DNA from: Thiotrichales bacterium
GTDB lineage: Bacteria > Pseudomonadota > Gammaproteobacteria > UWMA-0217
Assembly (NCBI GenBank): GCA_024763135.1
Contig: JANTGD010000204.1
Coordinates: 1 to 6,626, forward strand
Direction: 5' to 3'
Length of the DNA stretch: 6,626 nt
Positions 1 to 5,946 of this stretch are shown piece after piece. A model generated the notes under the pieces. The model ran no database searches. It was given only the letters and a program-made list of their open reading frames with translations, and was not told the DNA's origin. The number at the start of each line of letters is the position of its first letter. Position 1 is the stretch's first letter. A program made the position numbers and the translations under genes.

Positions 1-268
1 GATACCTCATCAATGGTTCGCTTGCGCTCGCCTCCCAATCACTCACCTGACATTTATGCAATGCCTTTTCTTCATCGCTCACTACCAGCGCTCTTTAAGC
101 CAGCAGCATGAAGTGGTTTGACGCCTGCTTCCGAAAACCGGCGCCGAGGGGCCTTCCCTCATGTTATTTCCAGTTACAGTTTCTTGCGAAACTTAACGTG
201 GCACACTTGAACAAAACCGCGCCGCGGTGGCGTCTCATCACCCCACCTTCCTGCAGCATCCCGGTTCA
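1..268. other. Non-coding stretch downstream of the transposase gene
   Basis: No reading frame here has a credible start, ribosome binding site or recognisable protein. The stretch lies just past the 3' end of the minus-strand transposase gene. It contains small GC-rich dyads, for example ACCGC-GCC-GCGGT near 216-228 and GAGGG-GCCTT-CCCTC near 147-161. These could be remnants of REP-like palindromes or chance structures. I looked for the missing C-terminal tail of the transposase in the other frames and did not find it. Confidence 0.5.
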
Positions 269-1015
269 TCAACAACGCTCTTTGCATGTCCCATAGGCAA
301 GCGCCATGCCCACCCGGGTGTCCTCGATGTTCTGAACATACCATTCCAGCGGTTTCGAGGCGGCGCGTCTTTGTCGTCTCGGTACTTCGTTCAAATCGCC
401 TTTTTTTGCATCTTTCAGTTTGGCCGTCATGCTCGAGACAAATGCTTCGCTGCCAAGAAACAGCTGGTGTTTCACATCATTCCACAGAGGCGGGAACCCG
501 ACTCCGGCTCTGACGAAATCCTGGTACTTGGCAATGGCTCTTTTACGCTGCTTGGAAAAACAAGCCAGCAGCCAATCGGTTTCCAGCCAGTCCGGCGCGT
601 CTGCCTCGCCAGTCATGGCGGGGTAGCTGCTCCAGGGCCACTCCCCCGTATCATTCACCATTCCCGCCCGCACGGGATTCAATACAACATAGCGCGAAAG
701 TTCCAGCAGATAGCTGTCCTTTTCGGCCAGGATGGCTTTGTAGCGCCCTTGAAATACATGCCCTACCTGTCCATGTCGGCGGTTGCTCTTTTGGGTATAG
801 ACACCATTGAGTTGCCGCATCCCCGCCGACAGGTTGCCGTCCTGCGTTTCAATCAGAAGATGATAATGGTTGTCCATCAGACACCATGCATGGCATCGCC
901 AGTTGAACCGTGAACAGACCCGGGCAAATATCTCCAGCCAGGTCGTTCGGTCCTGGTCATCATGGAAGATGTTTTTTTTTGACGCTAACAGGCGGCTTGC
1001 TTGATTACAAGACAT
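269..1015 (-). CDS. REP-associated tyrosine transposase (RAYT, Y1/IS200-like), probably truncated at both ends
   Basis: The product is 248 residues and belongs to the Y1 HUH single-strand transposase superfamily. These enzymes nick and join single-stranded DNA through a Tyr-DNA intermediate; the RAYT branch acts on REP palindromes. Visible motifs are the HUH signature in MDNHYHLLIE (His50, His52), GVYTQ-N-R and GHVFQGRYKAIL at about 71-96, the catalytic-Tyr helix SRYVVLNPVRAG (Tyr109 is the candidate nucleophile), WPWSSY at 126-131, and the RAYT tail blocks QRKRAI, LGSEAF and PRRQRR..KPLEWY. Family members normally start with a strand reading like ARPLRIE..GALYHVTSRG. Here that block is missing and the first residues MSCNQASRLLASKK look unrelated. 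The C-terminus stops at AYGTCKERC, where relatives continue with a helix-turn-helix. A run of nine A on the coding strand (972-980) adjoins the point where similarity begins. The gene may be non-functional. The family call is firm; the truncation is inferred from remembered family sequences. Confidence 0.85.
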   Translation of the reverse strand: MSCNQASRLLASKKNIFHDDQDRTTWLEIFARVCSRFNWRCHAWCLMDNHYHLLIETQDGNLSAGMRQLNGVYTQKSNRRHGQVGHVFQGRYKAILAEKDSYLLELSRYVVLNPVRAGMVNDTGEWPWSSYPAMTGEADAPDWLETDWLLACFSKQRKRAIAKYQDFVRAGVGFPPLWNDVKHQLFLGSEAFVSSMTAKLKDAKKGDLNEVPRRQRRAASKPLEWYVQNIEDTRVGMALAYGTCKERC

Positions 1016-1058
1016 GACCCTGAATCGCGAATCCGAATCGTGTGACCCCCGAATCGTG
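1007..1058. repeat. Short GAATCG / TGACCC repeats at the 5' edge of the transposase gene
   Basis: GAATCG occurs three times (1022-1027, 1035-1040, 1051-1056). A longer unit occurs twice: TGACCCTGAATCG at 1015-1027 and TGACCCCCGAATCG at 1043-1056. On the minus strand the block reads GGGTCATGTCTTG directly into the transposase coding region. From memory, GGGTCA-GTCTTG-like sequences often lie beside Y1/RAYT genes in proteobacteria, so this may be the element end or a degenerate REP. The repeats are seen directly; their role is inferred. Confidence 0.4.
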
Positions 1059-1059
1059 C

Positions 1060-1087
1060 TTGTGCAAAGCCTCGCTAGCTCTATATA
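1060..1087 (+). promoter_or_regulatory. Weak sigma70-like promoter candidate upstream of the LuxR-type gene
   Basis: TTGTGC (1060-1065) and TATATA (1082-1087) are separated by 16 bases. The first matches the -35 consensus at three of six positions and the second matches the -10 consensus at four of six. A transcript from here would have a leader of about 150 bases before the regulator gene. The match is poor and could be chance. Confidence 0.22.
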
Positions 1088-1160
1088 CGTTAATACAAGG
1101 TGATCAGCGTACTGGGGTTACCTCTTTTTTAGGGGCCCGTTAAAGGTGAGTTGAGAATCC

Positions 1161-1183
1161 AAATAGAGTAGATTACCCTATTT
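1161..1183. promoter_or_regulatory. Dyad upstream of the LuxR-type gene, possible operator
   Basis: AAATAG (1161-1166) and CTATTT (1178-1183) form a perfect 6-bp inverted repeat with an 11-base spacer. It lies about 60 bases before the regulator's start codon, a plausible place for autoregulation. The spacer and right arm include TAGATTACCC (1169-1178), which recurs at 5775-5784 upstream of the small secreted protein gene. There is no lux-box consensus to compare with, so the operator role is speculative. Confidence 0.2.
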
Positions 1184-1241
1184 ACTAGAAGGTTTCCGGG
1201 AAGTTCTGTCTTGGAGACGAGGCCGGTGGGGGTATTAATTG

Positions 1242-2369
1242 ATGGTTGGTCGAGAGTCCTTGTACCGTGCTATTTTAGATAGCATTCGGGATTATACACA
1301 TTGGCATAATGTGCTCAGCGAGATCGCTCGCATGACCGGGATTATCCGGGGGACAATTGCCTTGAGGGAGTATGAGACCGGCGATTTGGTGATACCAGGG
1401 ACTGTTAAATCCGGGCTGTCACACCCCATGTTGTTCGGATGGACTCCTGAAGAGGTGCAAAGTTATCTCGACGTCTATATGCCGTACGATCCCTGGTTTG
1501 AAGTTGAGCGGCTTCATCATCCGGAGCAGCCCTATATCCTGTCAACGTATATCGCGCCTAACACGGTTGAGGAGGGAAAGTTTGGCGAGTGGGTGAAACC
1601 CATTGGCATTAATGACTCCGTCATCGCCAAAATCGGCGTCTCACCGCCGTTTTGGGTCTCGATGAATCTTTATTTTCACGCGAACCAAGCGGGTGTGAAG
1701 AGCAACGCGCTTGAGCTTGTCACCGAATTTCAGCAACCCATGCGGGAAGCCTGGCAGCTCGGAGAGCAAGTGAGATTGCTGAAATACAGTAATCTAAGAC
1801 TGGGGTATTTACTGGAAAAGCATACTCAACCGGCGGTGCTGGTTGATGCGGGGGGCGAAGTGCTCTGCGCTAACGAAAAAGCAAAAGCTTTGTTGAAATC
1901 TAGAGCTATGCTGATACAACATGCCGATGGATTTCGATTCCGGAGTAAGCAGTTCAACGCCTTACTCCAAGGTCTGATGGCAGAATCCCTAAGCTTGGTC
2001 AACAAGCAAACCAAAAGCAGTAAACTAGAAGCAGTGTGTGACGATCTAAGTCTTACACTCACCCGCATTGATGATTTTGATGATCCTTCAGGCGTTGATC
2101 GGGGCGTTCGTCTGATCACCTTCGACAACCTCAAGTGCTACGATTCTAGAAAATCCCGCCCTGTATGGGAAAACCCACTGCTAACCAAAAGAGAACGCCA
2201 GCTCGTTGAATACATCGCCAACGGTGGTCGCGTGGCGAATTTTATAAAGGAACAGCAGCTCGCCAAAAGCACCGGCCACTACCACTGGCAGAACGCCAAG
2301 AAAAAGCTGAACATCACCGATCGGGCAGAACTCATCTCCCTACACCAAGTTTATCTTAAAAACCTGTAA
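1242..2369 (+). CDS. LuxR-type transcriptional regulator with N-terminal sensor-like region
   Basis: The product is about 375 residues and probably a cytoplasmic DNA-binding regulator. The C-terminal block at about 312-368 reads LLTKRERQLVEYIANGG and ends NAKKKLNITDRAELISL. It aligns by eye with the LuxR/GerE helix-turn-helix, where LT.RE starts helix 1 and the final K-L.....R.EL.-L closes the domain. The recognition-helix region (QQLAKSTGHYHWQNAKK) is atypical. The N-terminal 180 residues look like a GAF/PAS-type input region, and about 188-222 (LEKHTQPAVLVDAGGEVLCANEKAKALL) resembles a PAS-like segment. There is no receiver domain and no membrane segment. ATG at 1242 is preferred over the overlapping TTG at 1239; GGTGGGGG at 1225-1232 is the likely ribosome binding site. 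The gene lies upstream of, and co-oriented with, the large lipoprotein gene, so it may regulate that gene, but this is inference. The ligand is unknown. Confidence 0.82.
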   Translation: MVGRESLYRAILDSIRDYTHWHNVLSEIARMTGIIRGTIALREYETGDLVIPGTVKSGLSHPMLFGWTPEEVQSYLDVYMPYDPWFEVERLHHPEQPYILSTYIAPNTVEEGKFGEWVKPIGINDSVIAKIGVSPPFWVSMNLYFHANQAGVKSNALELVTEFQQPMREAWQLGEQVRLLKYSNLRLGYLLEKHTQPAVLVDAGGEVLCANEKAKALLKSRAMLIQHADGFRFRSKQFNALLQGLMAESLSLVNKQTKSSKLEAVCDDLSLTLTRIDDFDDPSGVDRGVRLITFDNLKCYDSRKSRPVWENPLLTKRERQLVEYIANGGRVANFIKEQQLAKSTGHYHWQNAKKKLNITDRAELISLHQVYLKNL

Positions 2370-2383
2370 CTAGTTCTAGTTTT
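2368..2383 (+). terminator. Small stem followed by four T, overlapping the regulator stop codon
   Basis: AACTAG (2368-2373) and CTAGTT (2376-2381) are perfect inverted repeats, folding as a five-pair stem with a GTTC loop and a TTTT run at 2380-2383. The stem is short and AT-rich, so it would be a weak terminator at best. It may be only a palindrome that happens to cover the TAA stop. Confidence 0.2.
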
Positions 2384-2430
2384 CGGTGTGGGAGTTGGAT
2401 TGTAGTATATTATCTCATCCGGAATTTGAT

Positions 2431-2462
2431 GAATATATCGCGAGTATTCGGTTGAATATGAT
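2431..2462 (+). promoter_or_regulatory. Candidate promoter/operator region for the large lipoprotein gene
   Basis: GAATATATCGCGAGTATTC at 2431-2449 is a dyad with GAATA/TATTC arms 9 bases apart. TATGAT at 2457-2462 matches the -10 consensus at five of six positions, but there is no convincing -35 upstream. A dyad directly over a weak -35 region is the arrangement expected for an activator site. The neighbouring LuxR-type regulator is the obvious candidate protein, but nothing in the sequence proves it. Confidence 0.25.
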
Positions 2463-2495
2463 TAGGCGCGGCAAAAAAATTGGATTGGCTTCTAT

Positions 2496-5400
2496 ATGAA
2501 AAAGATTATAGATATGGCTTCATTTTTTATCGTGGAACTTTTTAGGAAAAATGCTTCCATATTGATCACTCAACAATTAAGTAGCTATGGCCTGACCTTT
2601 ATTTTCCGCTATCCTGTCTTTTCAAATCACATTCCGAGAGGCTTAGATAAAAAAGCCCCCAATATTCCGTCACGCAACCATGTACTATTTCTGCCCAAAG
2701 TTATTTTTTTTACAATCGTAGCGTTATTTGCTTTGTTACTAATATCCGCTTGCAGTGGTGGTGGAAATGGTAGTAGCGGTAGTAATAGAGATGTATTGGG
2801 AGAAAACGGTACGCGAGTTGATTCGGTCAGTTTTTCCTATGGAGAAAGCTTGCCACTTCTAACAGAAAGTATTGGCCCGTCTGGTGGCGTGATCAGGATC
2901 GAAAATTCAGGAACGCCTTTGGATGGTGTAGAAATTAGTGTGCCTAGTGGGGTGCTACAACCCTCAACTTTAATCACTGTTGGTACAAACTCAGGTAAAT
3001 TTGATTTAGCTTCGGACCCTTTGGCTAACGTTGTTCTTGAAATCGAGATTTCAGATGGGCAAGACCATTTTGATAAGCCACTGTTAATAACAATTCCTTA
3101 CGATCACAATTACGAAGCTCCTATACCGTTTTACATTACTGACGACGGGAAGGCAAGGGTTGCTCAACGTATAGATAGCGACCAGATTAATGGGGTTATA
3201 AAATTCCATACCTATCATGCATCGGCATGGTCGTGGCTGATACCTGAAGCAAAAGCCCCGGAGTTTTATTTGAATACAGGTTTTGATTATGACGATCAAT
3301 TTTCAGTGGTTAATAATGGTTCAAGTTTTGGAAGACGTGGAGAGTGCTGGGGGATGGCTGCGTTTTCACTATGGTATTTTGAGAATATTAAAGAAACTGA
3401 AGGCCCACTTCGCCCGAGATTTAATACCAAATTAGGATATGAGGATTGGAACGACGACGAAGGCCTTAAACATCACAACAACAGGACCATTCAAGATGTT
3501 ATTGCCACTAGAGCTCATGTGACTCAAGAATATATATGGAACGACTATTTGCTAAATAACGTACATGATCGAAAGAGTGCGACTCTGTATAGCGATGAGC
3601 AAAATTACAAAGATATTCTTTCGATAATGCGAGGATTGGGGCGACCTGTAATACTTTATTTGTTTGAGAAAAATGGAGAAGGGCGTCATTCGGTTGTAGC
3701 CTATGAAATAAAAAATTATGAAGGAACAAAGGGTGAGATTGGGATTTATGATCCCAACTACCCTGGCAAAAAAAACACTATTACTTATGATTTTAAGGTT
3801 AAAAAATGGATTAAATATCGGCGCTACGATGGTATTGCTTATTTTGGAGACGGAACATTTAATCTAGACAAGTATTTTAAACCAATATTGGCGGCAGCTA
3901 AAAAGGATTTCGACGGTAGTGGTAATTCTGTTATAAAAATAACCTCCCATAGTAACGGGGCGGGCGTATTCACTAATAAGCAGCAGATTAAAGGTTATAT
4001 TACAGGCGGCCAAGTATCTGTTGATAATATAGCGATTTATGTTGGAGAGATCACTTCAGATCCAATGCTGTTCAACGGGGCAGTAGATGAGAGCGGACAT
4101 TTTCAAGTAGATGTGGTGTTGAATTCTGGAATTAATTATTTGCAGTTTATATCTACAGGAAAAGACGTCAACTCCCTTGAAGACAAAATAGTGCCAAATA
4201 ATATGGCATCTGTTGACTTTGTACTTACACTGAAAGAAATTGTTCAAAGTGACAGTACGTCTTCAGCAACGGATATTGCACAACCCTCCAATGGGGAGGG
4301 CGCCAACAGCGCGCCAAAACAACCGGATGTCAGTGCGCCCAGTAGCGCGAAGGTAAATGAAAGTATCAGTGTTCGGATCACGCGTGGCAGTGACGCCGAT
4401 GGCGATGACGTGAAGGTGAGCTGCGAAGCTAGCGGAGGGAATCCCAGCCGATTCGAATTGGGCTACGGCAAAGGCGGCAGCTCTGAGAGCAAGTCCTTGT
4501 CCTACAATAGCGCTGGACGTAAGACGATTACTTGCACAAGCTTCGATCGAGCTGGCGCCGACAGTAAACCAACGTCAGTCATCTTTAACATAGAACAGAA
4601 TAACCGCGCACCAGCAACACCAAATATTGACCTTTCTCCCTCACACGCAGAGATCAATCAGCGTATCACCCTTGTAATCACGCGTGGAAAGGACCTGGAT
4701 AATGACCAGGTGAAGGTCAGCTGTACTGCAACAGGTTCGAATAAATTAAACCCTTTTGAAATCGGATTCGGGGCCGGTGGCACAACAGGATCAACCACGC
4801 TGCAATATGGCTCAGCGGGTGAAAAATCGATTCGCTGTGTCAGTATCGATAACAAAGGAGCATCCGACGGATCGACGACCAGGAAGATCACTATCAAGGC
4901 GCCCGCCAATCGAGAGCCAAGACAGCCAGGTATCCGCACACCCAGTAGCGCGAAGGTCAATGAAAGGATCAGCGTTCGGATCACCCGTGGCAGTGACGAT
5001 GATGGTGATGACGTGAAGGTGAGCTGCGAAGCTCCTGGGTCAAACGATACACGTTTTGAATTGGGCTACGGCAGAGGCGGCAGCTCTGAGAGCAAGTCCT
5101 TGTCTTACAACAGCGCTGGGCGTAAGACGATTACTTGCACAAGCTTCGATCGAGCTGGCGCCGACAGTAAAACAACGTCCGTTACGGTGAACATAGAAAA
5201 AGACAATCAGAAAAATGGCCTGTGTGAAAGCTATGCTTATGCAGCGATTAGCCAGTACAACGAGAATGTTAGCGTGGGCTGTGGATTTGATGACGACAAA
5301 TGGCATTCCGATTTCAGTGGCCATTACAACTGGTGTATGAGTCCTGGTGTCACTAGTGCGACTTTGGATCGTGAAATGAACAACAGAGACGCGCAATTGC

Positions 5401-5708
5401 AACAGTGCAAGTCACTTGTTTCGCCGTCTAAACCTCCATCACCTGCGCCAGTACCTTCGCCACCTCCACTGCCGACACCACCATCAACGTCTCCGCCTAG
5501 CGGTAGCAATAACGAGTCATTCTGTCGCTACTACACAGATAAGCAGGAAGAGCAGGTTGCAGAGAATAATCGGCTTGGATGTGGATTTTCAGGTCCTCGT
5601 TGGGGTACCGATAAGGTGAGAACTTATAATTGGTGTATGACGCATATTGATATGGCGCAAGGTGAAATGGACGCCCGTGAAAGTATGCTTCAAAGCTGTC
5701 GCCGATAA
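2496..5708 (+). CDS. Mosaic surface lipoprotein with ZU5-like, papain-like cysteine peptidase, PKD-type repeats and duplicated four-Cys C-terminal domains
   Basis: The product is 1070 residues and is not a gene I can name. A hydrophobic stretch at 68-85 ends in the lipobox ISAC with lipid-accepting Cys86; Ser87 follows, which favours the outer membrane. A Gly/Ser spacer comes next. About 120-250 resembles a ZU5-type domain (IGPSGG, VEISVPSGVL, FDKPLLITIPYD). About 255-450 looks like a papain-fold peptidase: Cys284 in RRGECWGMAAF (compare papain GSCWAF), His398 in GEGRHSVVAYEI and Asp419 in IYDPNYPG. About 478-582 is probably Ig-like. Three PKD/cadherin-like repeats cover about 605-701, 703-801 and 805-901, each with one Cys pair (643/680, 743/781, 844/881). 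The C-terminus holds two copies of a four-Cys domain (908-971 and 1007-1068) around a Pro-rich linker. The likely role is an envelope-anchored protease or self-processing adhesin. The substrate is unknown and catalysis unproven. The start at 2496 leaves 67 residues ahead of the signal segment, which is unusual, and no clear ribosome binding site is seen. Confidence 0.85.
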   Translation: MKKIIDMASFFIVELFRKNASILITQQLSSYGLTFIFRYPVFSNHIPRGLDKKAPNIPSRNHVLFLPKVIFFTIVALFALLLISACSGGGNGSSGSNRDVLGENGTRVDSVSFSYGESLPLLTESIGPSGGVIRIENSGTPLDGVEISVPSGVLQPSTLITVGTNSGKFDLASDPLANVVLEIEISDGQDHFDKPLLITIPYDHNYEAPIPFYITDDGKARVAQRIDSDQINGVIKFHTYHASAWSWLIPEAKAPEFYLNTGFDYDDQFSVVNNGSSFGRRGECWGMAAFSLWYFENIKETEGPLRPRFNTKLGYEDWNDDEGLKHHNNRTIQDVIATRAHVTQEYIWNDYLLNNVHDRKSATLYSDEQNYKDILSIMRGLGRPVILYLFEKNGEGRHSVVAYEIKNYEGTKGEIGIYDPNYPGKKNTITYDFKVKKWIKYRRYDGIAYFGDGTFNLDKYFKPILAAAKKDFDGSGNSVIKITSHSNGAGVFTNKQQIKGYITGGQVSVDNIAIYVGEITSDPMLFNGAVDESGHFQVDVVLNSGINYLQFISTGKDVNSLEDKIVPNNMASVDFVLTLKEIVQSDSTSSATDIAQPSNGEGANSAPKQPDVSAPSSAKVNESISVRITRGSDADGDDVKVSCEASGGNPSRFELGYGKGGSSESKSLSYNSAGRKTITCTSFDRAGADSKPTSVIFNIEQNNRAPATPNIDLSPSHAEINQRITLVITRGKDLDNDQVKVSCTATGSNKLNPFEIGFGAGGTTGSTTLQYGSAGEKSIRCVSIDNKGASDGSTTRKITIKAPANREPRQPGIRTPSSAKVNERISVRITRGSDDDGDDVKVSCEAPGSNDTRFELGYGRGGSSESKSLSYNSAGRKTITCTSFDRAGADSKTTSVTVNIEKDNQKNGLCESYAYAAISQYNENVSVGCGFDDDKWHSDFSGHYNWCMSPGVTSATLDREMNNRDAQLQQCKSLVSPSKPPSPAPVPSPPPLPTPPSTSPPSGSNNESFCRYYTDKQEEQVAENNRLGCGFSGPRWGTDKVRTYNWCMTHIDMAQGEMDARESMLQSCRR
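4338..4576 (+). repeat. First copy of a near-identical internal repeat in the lipoprotein gene
   Basis: This is the core of PKD-like repeat 1. It aligns without net gaps to 4941-5179 at a constant offset of 603 bases (201 codons). By hand I count roughly 27 differences in 239 positions, about 15 of them clustered in a 24-base stretch (about 4431-4454) that encodes a variable loop (SGGNPSRF versus PGSNDTRF). The longest identical stretches lie toward the 3' end. Repeat 2, which lies between the two copies, is clearly diverged in both DNA and protein. Confidence 0.9.
4602..4898 (+). repeat. Middle, diverged PKD-like repeat in the lipoprotein gene
   Basis: This encodes residues about 703-801. 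It keeps the pattern of its neighbours: an AP..P opening, ITRG.D.D.D.VKVSC, F-E-GFG.GG, and Y-SAG-K-I-C, followed by a short closing strand. The DNA no longer resembles the flanking copies except in short patches. Its Cys pair (743/781) is retained, which supports a conserved disulfide in each repeat after export. Confidence 0.8.
4941..5179 (+). repeat. Second copy of the near-identical internal repeat in the lipoprotein gene
   Basis: This is the core of PKD-like repeat 3 and the partner of 4338-4576. Most differences outside the variable loop are silent or conservative (for example GTA/GTC, GGC/GGT, TCC/TCT). This suggests a fairly recent duplication or gene conversion between repeats 1 and 3 that skipped repeat 2. 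Confidence 0.9.
5217..5408 (+). other. Coding segment for the first four-Cys C-terminal domain
   Basis: Residues 908-971 carry Cys910, 929, 947 and 971. The signature is C-x3-Y, then N-x4-GCGF with a nearby K/R-W, then NWCM, then an R-containing helix ending in Cys. The second copy (5514-5699) has the same first two spacings, 19 and 18 residues; the last is 24 here and 21 there. Two disulfides are likely in the periplasm or at the surface. I have a sense of having seen this pattern in other proteobacterial proteins but cannot name the family. Confidence 0.7.
5421..5513 (+). repeat. Low-complexity proline/serine linker coding segment
   Basis: Residues about 976-1006 are dominated by Pro and Ser, with Thr, in alternating PSP/PPP patterns. 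The segment joins the two copies of the four-Cys domain. Such linkers are typical spacers between folded domains of secreted proteins, keeping the domains apart and flexible. Confidence 0.85.
5514..5699 (+). other. Coding segment for the second four-Cys C-terminal domain
   Basis: Residues 1007-1068 carry Cys1010, 1029, 1047 and 1068. They share NRLGCGFSGPRW and YNWCM with the upstream copy (NVSVGCGF, YNWCM). The DNA has diverged much more than that of the PKD-like repeats, so this duplication is older. The protein ends two residues after the last Cys, so the domain is complete. Confidence 0.7.
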
Positions 5709-5734
5709 CGATTTGGATTACTTTTAAAATACAA

Positions 5735-5885
5735 GTAACTACTCAGCGAAGTGTCGAAAAATAAAGTAACTGTATAGATTACCCCGAAGAATGCCAGATC
5801 AAGGTAAAAAATGTGAGTCTACAAGGGTAAATTAACCATTTTTAACGCAGAACTGGCACATTTCAGGGGTTAGCTGAGTAGTTAC
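5735..5885. mobile_element. Possible MITE-like element with perfect 13-bp terminal inverted repeats
   Basis: GTAACTACTCAGC at 5735-5747 is the exact reverse complement of GCTGAGTAGTTAC at 5873-5885, enclosing 125 bases. Beyond the 13 bp the ends share a few more aligned bases (AA, then GAAA on the inward side). The interior has no gene but holds a smaller dyad, AAAAATG (5807-5813) with CATTTTT (5837-5843). No target-site duplication is visible: the left flank is AAATACAA and the right flank is GAATGAAT. The layout fits a miniature transposon-like element; a long-range RNA hairpin between two genes is the alternative. I cannot assign a parent family. Confidence 0.42.
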
Positions 5886-5935
5886 GAATGAATTGCATAC
5901 TTGGGTGAAAACTTTTCGGTGGGTTTTTAATAGAC

Positions 5936-5942
5936 AAGGAAG
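5936..5942 (+). promoter_or_regulatory. Ribosome binding site that sets the start of the small secreted protein
   Basis: AAGGAAG lies four bases before ATG at 5947, with the AAGGA core six bases away. It is far better than anything ahead of the upstream in-frame TTG at 5893, and the ATG start places a clean signal peptide at the N-terminus. Confidence 0.75.
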
Positions 5943-5946
5943 CGAA

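Noticed and set aside
191..197. ACTTAAC, which fits one half of an integron attC core site
   Set aside because: No matching partner core site with proper spacing and no cassette structure were found nearby.
227..913. Long open frame on the plus strand opposite the transposase gene
   Set aside because: It is antisense to a clearly recognisable transposase, its product resembles no protein, and it has no ribosome binding site.
4338..5179. Possible CRISPR-like or tandem repeat array
   Set aside because: The copies are in frame, about 600 bases apart and encode protein domains; there are no short regular repeats with spacers.
4658..5402. Several minus-strand and alternate-frame reading frames inside the lipoprotein repeats
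   Set aside because: They are shadows of repetitive, GC-richer coding sequence; similar ones recur at matching repeat positions.
5324..5509. Gly/Asp-rich minus-strand frame opposite the Pro-rich linker
   Set aside because: It is the mirror of a proline codon run and has no independent support.
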